A stretch of 64,000 nt of DNA, taken from positions 4,402,001 to 4,466,000 of the forward strand of contig NZ_CP192056.1 of assembly GCF_050942215.1 (NCBI RefSeq). The letters run 5' to 3'. Shown here one piece after another: positions 32,748-41,600 of the stretch. Every line of letters begins with the position of its first letter. Position 1 is the stretch's first letter. Below the pieces are notes generated by a model. It saw nothing but the letters and a program-made list of their open reading frames with translations. It was not told where the DNA came from and ran no database searches. Position numbers and translations under genes: made by a program. The stretch comes from Sphaerimonospora sp050942215 (GTDB lineage Bacteria > Actinomycetota > Actinomycetes > Streptosporangiales > Streptosporangiaceae).

Positions 32748-33401
32748 TCAGGTGCGGCGGGCCAGGTTGTTCTCGTAGGCGAAGACGACGGCCTGCACCC
32801 GGTCGCGCAGGTGCAGCTTGGCCAGGATGCTGCTGACGTGCGTACGGACGGTCCCCTCCGAGAGGTACATCCGTTCGCCGATCTCGGCGTTGGACAGGCC
32901 GCCGGCGATCTCCGCGAGCACCTCGCGCTCACGCGGGCTGAGCAGCGCCACCCGCGCGTCCGGTGCCGTGCCGCACGCGGGCAGACGCGGGACGAAATGG
33001 GAGATCAGCCGCCGGGTCGTGGACGGCGCGATGACGGCGTCGCCCCGGTGCACGACCCTGATCGCCTCGACGAGCGATCGCGGCGACGTGTCCTTCAGCA
33101 GGAAGCCGCTGGCTCCCGCCTTGATCGCGCCGTAGACGTACTCGTCCAGGTCGAAGGTGGTGAGGATGAGCACCTTGGGCCCGCCGCGTTCGTTGATCAG
33201 CCGGGTCGCCTCGATGCCGTCCACGCGCGGCATCTGCACGTCCATGAGCACCACGTCGATGTCCTGCCGTTCCAGCAGGTCGATGACCTCCTGGCCGTCG
33301 CGTGCCTCGCCGGCGACCTCGATCCCCCGCTCCCGCCGCAGCACCAGCCGAAGACCGGTGCGGACCAGCTCCTGGTCGTCGGCCACCAGCACCCGGATCA
33401 C
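32748..33401 (-). CDS. NarL/LuxR-family response regulator
   Basis: 217 aa from GTG 33401, in a GTGA overlap with the stop of the upstream kinase remnant. Receiver domain with VADDQELVRTG, VVLMDVQMPRVDG (phospho-acceptor Asp), LTTFDLDEYV and the Lys in GFLLKD. C-terminal LuxR helix-turn-helix: LSPREREVLAEIAGGLSNAEIG ... VRTHVSSILAKL. It would be controlled by a NarL-type kinase, but the adjacent kinase is only a fragment, so it is now an orphan. Located beside the SARP gene and peptide locus. Confidence 0.92.
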   Translation of the reverse strand: MIRVLVADDQELVRTGLRLVLRRERGIEVAGEARDGQEVIDLLERQDIDVVLMDVQMPRVDGIEATRLINERGGPKVLILTTFDLDEYVYGAIKAGASGFLLKDTSPRSLVEAIRVVHRGDAVIAPSTTRRLISHFVPRLPACGTAPDARVALLSPREREVLAEIAGGLSNAEIGERMYLSEGTVRTHVSSILAKLHLRDRVQAVVFAYENNLARRT

Positions 33402-33676
33402 GTCCACGGCGGCGGCACCCGCGGCTGGAATCCGTACGGGACGAGTGGGGTGGCCCTCGCCGTGCCGCGGAACGCGGCGGCGCGTTCCCGGATGCCGGCC
33501 GGCCCCCGCTCCGGCCCCGCCGTGGCGGGACGGCCGCGAGGAGGACGGCCGCCGCCGGATCCGTCGTCGGTCACCTGGATGCGCGGCGCGTCTTCGGCGT
33601 GGCGCAAGAGCACGTCGGCCTTGGCATCCTTCCCCGCATGCTTGAGCGTGTCGGTGAGAGTCTCCTGACGATCCGG
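33398..33676 (-). pseudogene. Histidine kinase C-terminal remnant
   Basis: The minus strand keeps RQETLTDTLKHAGKDAKADV, then IQVTDDGSGG and GPAGIRERAAAFRGTARA, corresponding to the N, D (here T-D-D-G) and G boxes of a NarL-family sensor kinase. Upstream homology stops; no H-box, sensor or membrane region exists in any frame. The stop overlaps the response regulator start, so the original gene pair had normal kinase-regulator coupling before the 5' end was lost. Confidence 0.75.
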
Positions 33677-34056
33677 CAGGCGGCGGCCCGTGCGCACACA
33701 GGCGCGCCGTGAACCCGCCCTTCCGTGTGCAACCGTACGGCAAGCGGCGGCCATTCGACCAGATCTTCGACCGCCGCCGGGAGACGAGGCCGGCGTTCGC
33801 CGCTGTGAACCCGGACGGCGCCCGATCCCGTACCGCCTCCTTGCTGTGAAGCCGCCTGTCAACCTCTTCCGCCGGGTCGATCCGCCGCGTCTGCCCGCCC
33901 GCCGGCGACGGCGGCGGCGCCTAACGCCTGGGATGAAACGTTCAGACCACCGGCGTCGCACGAGGAGGCCGGCGAGGACCGGGCGGCGGCGGTGTGCGCT
34001 CGATCAGGGCACTCCTGAGCCGGAAGGCCGCGCGGGGCGGCGATAGTGTTGGGGCC
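33677..34056. other. Intergenic region with no gene seen
   Basis: About 380 bp of GC-rich sequence between the kinase remnant and RNase HI. Frames are Arg-rich and unrecognisable. This probably includes deleted kinase DNA and the RNase HI promoter. Confidence 0.45.
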
Positions 34057-34518
34057 GTGGCCAGTGAACGCGTTGTGGACGTGTACACCGACGGCGCCTG
34101 CCGGGGCAATCCCGGGCCCGGTGGCTGGGGCGTGCTCCTCCGGTACGGCGAGCACGAGCGGGAGCTACGCGGCGGCGAGGCCGAAACGACGAACAACCGG
34201 ATGGAGCTCATGGCCGCGATCATGGCCCTGGAGACCCTGACCAGGCCGTCGGTGGTCCGGTTGCACACCGACAGTCAATACGTGCGCAACGGCATCACCG
34301 GCTGGGTGGCCAGGTGGAAGCGCAACGGCTGGCTGACAGCGGGAAAGGAACCGGTGAAGAACGCGGACCTGTGGCGACGCCTGGAGTCGGCGGTCCAGCG
34401 GCATCGGGTCGAATGGCTCTGGGTACGCGGACACAGCGGCCACCCGGAGAACGAACGCGCCGACGCCCTGGCCCGGCTCGGCTGCGAAGAGGTGACGCTC
34501 CCTGGCGGCCGGCGCTGA
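34057..34518 (+). CDS. rnhA: Ribonuclease HI
   Basis: 153 aa from GTG 34057, normal RNase HI length. Active-site residues: Asp12 (YTDGACRGNPGPGGWG), Glu50 (NNRMELMA), Asp72 (LHTDSQYV) and the late Asp in NERADALA, plus the WVRGHSGHPENE loop with its catalytic His. It cleaves RNA in RNA-DNA hybrids. Monocistronic, convergent to the SpoIIE-type gene. Confidence 0.95.
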   Translation: MASERVVDVYTDGACRGNPGPGGWGVLLRYGEHERELRGGEAETTNNRMELMAAIMALETLTRPSVVRLHTDSQYVRNGITGWVARWKRNGWLTAGKEPVKNADLWRRLESAVQRHRVEWLWVRGHSGHPENERADALARLGCEEVTLPGGRR

Positions 34519-34571
34519 CCCGTCGGACACCCACCGGAGCATCGGCCGGGTGATGACGCCCTGAGAAGCGC

Positions 34572-36662
34572 CTAGGCGACCGCCTCCGCGATCTCCGCCC
34601 AGACGACCTTGCCCTGCCCGGTGTAGCGGGTGCCCCAGCGCTGGGTGGTCTGCGCCACGAGGAACAGTCCCCGCCCGCGCTCGTCCATGGTGCGCGCGTG
34701 GCGCAGATGGGGAGCCGTGCTGCTGTGGTCGGAGACCTCACAGCTGAGCGTGCGGTCGCGGATCAGCCGCAGGCCGATCGGCCCGCTGGCGTAGCGGATG
34801 GCGTTGGTGACCAGCTCGCTGACGACCAGCTCGGTGCTGAACGTCAGGTGGTCGAGGTCCCAGGCCGCCAGCTGGCGGGCCGTCATGGTGCGCGCCGCGG
34901 CCACGATCGCGGGATCGCAGGGCAGGGTCCACGTGGCGACGTGGTCGGCCGTCAGGGTGCGGGTGCGGGCCAGGAGCAGTACGGCGTCGTCGCCGGAGCA
35001 GACCGGCGGCGCCAGGGTCCTCAGGACGACGTCGCACCTTTCCTTCAGGGAACGGTCGGCGGGGGTCAGTGCCCGCTGGAGCTGTTTGAGCGCCGAGTCC
35101 ACCCCGCCCGGCTTTCCCTCGAGGAGTCCCTCGGTGTACAGGGCGAGCACACTGCCCTCGGGGAGTTCCAGTTCGGTGCACTCGAAGGGCAGGCCCCCCT
35201 CCCCCAGGGGTGGTCCGGCCGGGAGCCTCAGGATGTCCGCGCCGCCGCCGGGGTGAACGAGCACGGGCGGCAGGTGCCCCGCCCGGGCGAGCCGGCAGTG
35301 CCGGGAGATCGGGTCGTACACCGCATAGGTGCAGGTCGCCCTCGTGGGCGGCCGCTCGAACATGTCCGTGCTGCCGGGGTGCTCGTCCGCCAGGTCGAAC
35401 ACCAGGTCGTCCAGGCGGGCGAGCGTCTCGTCCGGGGCCAGATCCAGCGCCGCCAGCGTGCGGATCGCGGTGCGCAGCCGGCCCATGGCCGCCGCCGCGT
35501 AGATGCCGCGCCCGGCGACCTCTCCGACGACGAGGCCGACGCGCGCCCCGGACATCGGAATCACGTCGAACCAGTCGCCGCCGGCTCCGGCGGACCGGTG
35601 GCCGTGGACCACCTCCACCCCGCTGGTGTGGGCCAGATTCGACGGAAGCAGGCTGCGCTGCAGGACGCTGGCGATGGTGTGTTCGCGCAGGTAGCGCCGG
35701 CCGTTCTCCATGCACACCGCGGCGCGGTCCACGAGCCCGGCGGCGAGCGCCAGATCGTCGTCGTCGTAGGAGCCTTCGCCGCGCCATCGATAGAAGGAGA
35801 CCAGGCCGAGGACGACTCCCCTGGCGGCCAGCGGCACCACCATCGCCGAGTGGATCCCGCCGGCATGGATCAGCTCGGCCCGGGCGGGGTCATCGGCCGG
35901 CCAGCGTCCGTCGCAGTCGAAGCGGCGGATGAGCCGCGGACGCAGGTCGACCAGGCTCTGCCCGTGGGCCGTGCCGGCGGGGAAACGGCCGACCTCGCCG
36001 ATCCTGGTGAGACTCCTGTCCGTCTCACGTACCGTGTGGAAGGCCAGCCGCCGCAGGTGGACGTCCTCGCTCCCGCTCACGAGCGACGGCGCCTCGCCTT
36101 TCAGCACGGAGTCCAGCACGTCGATCGCCACGACGTCGGCCAGCGCCGGCACCACGACGTCCGCCAGCTCCTCGGCGGTGCGGGAGACGTCCAGGGTAGT
36201 ACCGACCCGTGCGTTGGCCTCGTGCATCAGATTGAGCCGGGCACGGGCCCGGAACCGGTCCGTCACGTCGATGAGCGAGACGGCCACGGCCAGCGGACGA
36301 CCGGCGGTGTCGTGCAGCCGGAACGCCGAAATGGACTGGACATGCTCGGTGTCGGGATCTCCCAGCGGGCAACCCCTGATCTCCCGCTCGAACACCGGCT
36401 CACCCGTGTCACGGACCCGGGTCAGGATGCCTTCGATCTCGGAGACGTCGAACCCGGGCACTATCTCGGGCAGGGGCCGCCCCAGCAGCTCGGCGGACGG
36501 CACACCCCGCATCTCGTGTCCGGCGGTGTTGTACCTCACCAGCCGCAGGTCGAGGCTGAACACGTACAGGCCGACGGGAGACTGGCTGAACACCATCGCC
36601 AGTGCGGCCTGATCGATGTCTCGATCACGCCATTCATCCCCGTTTGGCAGAATCGCCCCCAT
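34572..36662 (-). CDS. PAS-GAF-SpoIIE phosphatase with C-terminal ATPase domain
   Basis: 696 aa. Order: PAS domain (about 20-140, ALAMVFSQSPVGLYVFSLDLRLVRYN), GAF domain (about 150-310), PP2C/SpoIIE phosphatase (about 330-545, GAGGDWFDVIPM ... CSGDDAVLLLART), and an RsbW-like HATPase (about 560-690, ELVVSELVTNAIRYASG ... GRGLFLVAQTTQRWG). The usual second metal Asp (G-D-V) is replaced by Glu in VVGEVAGRG. Such proteins regulate anti-anti-sigma factors in stress and developmental switches. The signal is unknown. Confidence 0.92.
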   Translation of the reverse strand: MGAILPNGDEWRDRDIDQAALAMVFSQSPVGLYVFSLDLRLVRYNTAGHEMRGVPSAELLGRPLPEIVPGFDVSEIEGILTRVRDTGEPVFEREIRGCPLGDPDTEHVQSISAFRLHDTAGRPLAVAVSLIDVTDRFRARARLNLMHEANARVGTTLDVSRTAEELADVVVPALADVVAIDVLDSVLKGEAPSLVSGSEDVHLRRLAFHTVRETDRSLTRIGEVGRFPAGTAHGQSLVDLRPRLIRRFDCDGRWPADDPARAELIHAGGIHSAMVVPLAARGVVLGLVSFYRWRGEGSYDDDDLALAAGLVDRAAVCMENGRRYLREHTIASVLQRSLLPSNLAHTSGVEVVHGHRSAGAGGDWFDVIPMSGARVGLVVGEVAGRGIYAAAAMGRLRTAIRTLAALDLAPDETLARLDDLVFDLADEHPGSTDMFERPPTRATCTYAVYDPISRHCRLARAGHLPPVLVHPGGGADILRLPAGPPLGEGGLPFECTELELPEGSVLALYTEGLLEGKPGGVDSALKQLQRALTPADRSLKERCDVVLRTLAPPVCSGDDAVLLLARTRTLTADHVATWTLPCDPAIVAAARTMTARQLAAWDLDHLTFSTELVVSELVTNAIRYASGPIGLRLIRDRTLSCEVSDHSSTAPHLRHARTMDERGRGLFLVAQTTQRWGTRYTGQGKVVWAEIAEAVA

Positions 36663-36764
36663 ATGGCAATTATGCGCCTACCTCGGACTTTGCTGGAGCG
36701 AGCGTGCTCCGGTAAAGCCGGAGGCCGCGTTTGGTTTTACCATGATCTGGTGGGCACCAAGCGC

Positions 36765-37973
36765 ATGGCGTTCGCAGAGTGGCTGTCCCGGGCTCTGCGC
36801 TGGTTCGCCGCCCGTCCGCTGGTCGTCGACACGCTGCTCGCCGTAAGCCTGGCCGCCGGCAGCTGGATGGGGGCGTTGTACGAATCTCCTTCCGGCGCCC
36901 TCCCTCCGGACGGGTTGTCCTTCGCACTGATCCTGGCGGTGAACCTTCCCCTGGTCTGCCGCAGGAAGGCACCGATCACCGTGCTGGTCGTCTCGTGCTC
37001 CTGCGCCATCGTGTACCACCTGTTCGGCTATCACTATGGGGTGAACAACATCGGGCCGCCGCTGGCCCTGTACTCGGTCGCGGCCCGCCGACCCCCCGCC
37101 GTGTCCGCCGCGAGCGCGGTGCTCGTGCTGGCCGAGTGGACCCACGCGGGGATGATGCAACCGCTGGTGGCGCCGTGGGCGGCCGCCGGGACCGCGATCC
37201 TGATCACCGTGAGCGTGCTGTCCCTGGGCACGGCGGTACGGTCGCTGACCGAGCGCAACCGGCGGCTGGCCGACCTGGCCGTACGGCTCGAACTCGAGCA
37301 GGAGAGCAGGGCGCGGCGCGCGGCGACCGAGGAGCGGGTGAAGATCGCCCGTGAGCTGCACGACGTCGTCGCACACCACGTGGCGCTGATCTCGATGCAG
37401 GCCGGTCTCGGCCGCTATGTCTTCACCACCGATCCCGCCACCGCGCACGCCACCCTCGAAACGATCTCCGACGCCAGCCGGGAGGCCATGACCGAGATGC
37501 GGCGCATGCTGTCGATCCTGCGCACCGATCAGGACGGTGGAGACGACGGAGGCCGCGACTTCACCCCCGGCCTGAACCGGCTCGAACAGCTGGTGCGGCG
37601 GCTCGACTCCTCCGGGGTGCCGGTGCGGTTCCGGTTCGCGGGCACGCGACGTCCGTTGAACCCCGGCCTGGAGTTGTGCGCCTACCGGGTCGTGCAGGAA
37701 TCCCTCACCAACGTGCTCAAGCACGCGCCGGGAGCCCGTACGGAGGTGGTGGTGACCTACGGCGACAGCGCGCTGGGCATCCGGGTGACCAACGAACCGG
37801 GTGACTCGACCGTGGCGTCGCGGCCCGGCGGGCAGGGATTGATCGGCATGACAGAACGTGTCAAACTCTACGGCGGAACGATCGTGGCAGGTCCGCGGCC
37901 ATCAGGGGGGTTCGAGGTCGAGGTCGCCCTTCCCTTCGCTCCGACCGAGCAACCGGCCCTCGGACACGGATGA
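36765..37973 (+). CDS. NarL-family sensor histidine kinase
   Basis: About 402 aa from ATG 36765; GTG 36750 and ATG 36663 are alternatives without better ribosome sites. N-terminal membrane part with four to five helices (LVVDTLLAVSLAAGSWMG ... ILITVSVLSLGTA), then HisKA_3: VKIARELHDVVAHHVALISMQAG with the phosphoryl-acceptor His, followed by the ATPase domain (YRVVQESLTNVLKHA; GGQGLIGMTERVKLYGG). Its stop overlaps the start of the response regulator (ATGA), so the two form one signalling unit. Confidence 0.92.
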   Translation: MAFAEWLSRALRWFAARPLVVDTLLAVSLAAGSWMGALYESPSGALPPDGLSFALILAVNLPLVCRRKAPITVLVVSCSCAIVYHLFGYHYGVNNIGPPLALYSVAARRPPAVSAASAVLVLAEWTHAGMMQPLVAPWAAAGTAILITVSVLSLGTAVRSLTERNRRLADLAVRLELEQESRARRAATEERVKIARELHDVVAHHVALISMQAGLGRYVFTTDPATAHATLETISDASREAMTEMRRMLSILRTDQDGGDDGGRDFTPGLNRLEQLVRRLDSSGVPVRFRFAGTRRPLNPGLELCAYRVVQESLTNVLKHAPGARTEVVVTYGDSALGIRVTNEPGDSTVASRPGGQGLIGMTERVKLYGGTIVAGPRPSGGFEVEVALPFAPTEQPALGHG

Positions 37974-38653
37974 GGTCGATGACCGCAGTACTCGTCGCCG
38001 AGGATCAGGTGCTGGTCCGGGCGGGTCTGGCCGCGCTGATCCGCGCGGATCCCGGGCTGGAGGTCGCCGGGGAGGCGGCCGACGGCGGGGAGGCCCTGCT
38101 GCTGGCACAGGCCGTCCGGCCCGATGTCGTGCTGATGGACGTACGGATGCCCGGCATGAGCGGGATCGCCGCCACCCGGGAGATCATCTCGGCCCTCGGG
38201 CCCGACGCCCCGAGGATTCTCATCCTCACCACTTTCGACCTGGACGAGTACGTGTACGACGCGGTGCTCGCCGGCGCCTCCGGCTTCCTGTTGAAGGACA
38301 CCCCGCCCGAGCGGCTGCTCGCCGCCATCCACACCCTGGCCGGCGGCGACGTGCTGCTGGTCCCGGCCGCCCTCCGGCAACTGGTCGAGTCCTGCTGCCG
38401 TCCGGCCGTCTCCGTGGCCCGCTTCGAAGGTCTCACGGCGCGGGAGACCGAGGTGCTGACGTTGGTGGCGCGGATGCTGTCCAACCGGGAGATCGCCGAC
38501 CGGCTGTCCGTGGCCGAGGCCACGGTGAAGACGCACCTCAACCGGACCATGGCCAAGCTGGGCCTGTCCAGCCGCGCCCAGGCGGTCGCCTTCGCCTATG
38601 AGCACGGCCTGGTCAGACCCGGCCGGACCACACGTCCCGCGGCTCAGCCGTAG
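37970..38653 (+). CDS. NarL/LuxR-family response regulator
   Basis: 227 aa. Receiver domain: VLVAEDQVLVRAGL, VVLMDVRMPGMSG (phospho-Asp), LTTFDLDEYVYDA, GFLLKDTPPERL. DNA-binding domain: LTARETEVLTLVARMLSNREIADRL ... VKTHLNRTMAKLGLSSR. It starts in the kinase stop codon. The gene end overlaps the end of the convergent RHS gene by 10 bp. Confidence 0.95.
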   Translation: MRSMTAVLVAEDQVLVRAGLAALIRADPGLEVAGEAADGGEALLLAQAVRPDVVLMDVRMPGMSGIAATREIISALGPDAPRILILTTFDLDEYVYDAVLAGASGFLLKDTPPERLLAAIHTLAGGDVLLVPAALRQLVESCCRPAVSVARFEGLTARETEVLTLVARMLSNREIADRLSVAEATVKTHLNRTMAKLGLSSRAQAVAFAYEHGLVRPGRTTRPAAQP

Positions 38654-41600
38654 TTACCGAGGATCGGCGGAGCCATCGTCAGCATGTAGCCGCGGTAGTT
38701 GTAGTTCAGGTCACCCCTGCCCATCCGCAGGGATCGCAGGTGCCAGGTGCTCGCTCTCTTGATCGCCCTCCGGGACACCCGCATCCGGTGCGCCGTCCGC
38801 ATGTTCCACTGCGCCTCGTCCAGTCTTCCGGCCGGCTTGAGCCCCGGTATCTCCGGGGACTTCCTCGCCATGACGCGTTCCGACTTCAACAGCAGCTTGC
38901 CCGACCTCTTGGCGGCCATCCTGCCGGCGAGGTGGAAGCCGTTGCCGGCTCCGCCGAGCCCCATCCCCGCAAGATTGAGCAGCCCGTCCTTGGTATTGCC
39001 CTTGTGGAATTCGTAGATGGCGGTCCCGGCTGAGTTGATCGTGCCGGCCACCGCGCAGACCGTTCCGATCGCCACGGTCGACAAGACCAGCGCGCAGCCG
39101 GCAAGGAGCTCGGCTCGGTGGTCCCAGGCGAACTGGAGGCCGCTCCAGGTGACCTTGCCGGTCCTGACCGCTCCGTTCTTGAGCTTGCACTTCCAGTCGC
39201 ACCGCCGGACCGGGGCCTTGTAGACCGGGGCGCTGCTGTGGCGCGGCGTCCACCTGTCCGCTGTGCCGCCGCCGTCGGTGCACTCCCAGCCCCAGCAGTC
39301 CGACCTCGGCTTCGGGGCGACGTACCAGCGGAAACCGGCGCCGGTGCACTCCCAGCCCCAGCAGGGTGGTGTCCTGGTGCAGCCCTTGCCGGAGTAGTAG
39401 CAGTTGGTGTTGCCGCGCAGCGGGCCGTCGAGCCCGTCGGGGTCGCTCAGCGTGATCGGGCTGTGGTTGGCGTAGGAGTAGCCGTTCCAGCTCTGTGGAT
39501 ACTCCATGTTGAACAGCGGATCCACGGAGAGGAACCGGCCGATCGCCGGATCGTATTCACGGGCGCCGAGATGGGTCAGGCCGGTGGCCCGGTCGGCGGT
39601 GCCGCCGACGAATGCGCGCTCGTCCGGCCAGACGCCGACGGCGGTGCCGCGTGGAGCGCCGAAGGGGGTGAAGCGCCGCTGGGTGAGCTCCTGCGTGGCG
39701 GCGTCGACGGCCAGCAGCGCCGTGTCCTGGTGATCCGCGGCCAGCAGGGAGACCCCGTGACCGGTGCGCACCGCGACCGTCTCCCCGTTGTGCGCGTAGT
39801 AGCGGGTGGCCGTGACCGTGCTCGCACCCGTGGCCAGGCGCACCTCCATGCCGGCCAGATACAGGGTGACGCCGGAGGGGTCGCGGCGCAGCAGTCGCTC
39901 ACCGTCGACGTCGTACACGAAGGAGGTGGTGGAGCCCGCCTCGGTGACCGAGCTCAGGTCGCCGAAGGAGTCCCACGTGAGGGACTGGGCGGCGGTCGGA
40001 CCGGTGCGGGAGACCGTGTTGCCGGTGGGGTCGTAGCCGAAGGAGTCGGTGCGCGCGCCGGCGCCGCCGGACTGTGCGACCTCGGCGAGCAGATGCCCCC
40101 GGCCCGGCCGGTCGTAGGTGTAGTCGCGGCGGGTGTCGGCCTGGCCGTTCATGCCGTGCCACGTCTCGGTCGCCCGGTTGCCCGCCGCGTCGTAGGTGTA
40201 ACCGTGCCAGTAGGGAGCGGGACCGCCGATCGCCTCCGGTGTGGGCGCCGCCGCGCAGGAGGCCGACGCCTGGGTCCACGCCTCGCTCAGCCGTCGCAGG
40301 TGGTCGTAGCGGAAGCACTGGGTGTCGGTGCCGGACCTGGAGACGTCGGAGATGGCGGTGAAGTCCCCGGCCGGGTTGTAGGTGTACCTCGCCTCCCGGT
40401 CGACCCCGGCGACGCCCTCCCGGTCGACGCGTGCGGTGGCCAGCCGGTCGGTGCCGTACTCCCAGGTGAAGGTCTGATAGACCGTCTTGCCGCCGACGTT
40501 CAGGGCGTACTGCAACGGCCGGCCCGTCCTGGAGTACGCGGTGGCGGTGACGTAGGCGCCGAGGCTGCCGGTCAGCCGGACGGGCCGGGCCAGGGCGTCG
40601 TAGACGACGCCCACGGTCTCGGCCGGCAGGTCGCCCGCGGCGGGAAAGCCGCTGGACTGTACGGAGCCGTCGGGGTTGTAGGCGGTGCTGAAGGTGTAGT
40701 CGCCGGCCAGCGCGCCCTCGCCCGCGGGGATCGTGACGGTCTGCCGCACCGGGCGGTTCTGCCTGTCGTAGACGTCGATCCTGCTCGTGTACGACCGGTC
40801 CCCGGCGTGGGCGGTGGCGGAGGTGAGCAGTCCCTTGCGCAGGGTGTCGTAGGTCCAGGAGCGCAGCAGGGTGCCGTCGGCGGAGCCCTCCCGGGTTTCG
40901 GTCTCCCGGCCCAGCGGGTCGTATCGGTGGACCAGGGTGCGGCCTCTCGCGTCGGTCTCGGAGGTGACCCGGTCGAGGTCGTCGTAGGTGTACCGGGTGG
41001 TGCCGCGGTCGGGGTCCTCGACCCTGGTCTGCCGGCCGCGCAGGTCGTAGCCGGTCGTCCAGGCGTTGCCCGCCGCGTCCGTGATGGTGGTGAGCTCGCC
41101 GCCCGGGGTGTAGGCGTAGGTGCTCGCGGTGTAGGCCCCGGTGGGCGAGTCGCCCTGGTACTGACGCACTTGGGTGGTGCGACCTCTGGCGTCGGTGTAG
41201 GTGCGGGTGGGAATGCCGCCGTCCGGCGGGTCGACGGCCACCCAGTCACCGCCGTACGTGGTAACGGTCCGCCACTTCTCCCGGGTGTCGTCGCCCCCGA
41301 CCAGGTGCCGTTCGACGGTGACCCGGCCGAGACCGTCGTGGTCGGTCTGGACCTGCGCCTCCACGTCACCGGGATCGGCCACGCCGAACAGGCTGGGGGC
41401 GGGGGCTCCGGTCGCGTAGTAGGGGGCGTACGTCCTGGTGACATCGCCGCGGCTGTCGTAGAAGGTGTCCTCGATCAGGCGGCCGCCGTCGGGGCCCTCC
41501 ACCTGGGTCTGGCGTGGGCGGAGCAGCCCGTCGTAGAGGTCGTGGCGCACGCGCTGCCCGCCCTCGGGGGTCGGCGTCCTTGTGGTGACGACGGCGATCT

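Noticed and set aside
34698..36662. In-frame extension of the NarL-type kinase upstream to 34698
   Set aside because: The extension is antisense to the SpoIIE-type gene and unlike any kinase sensor domain.
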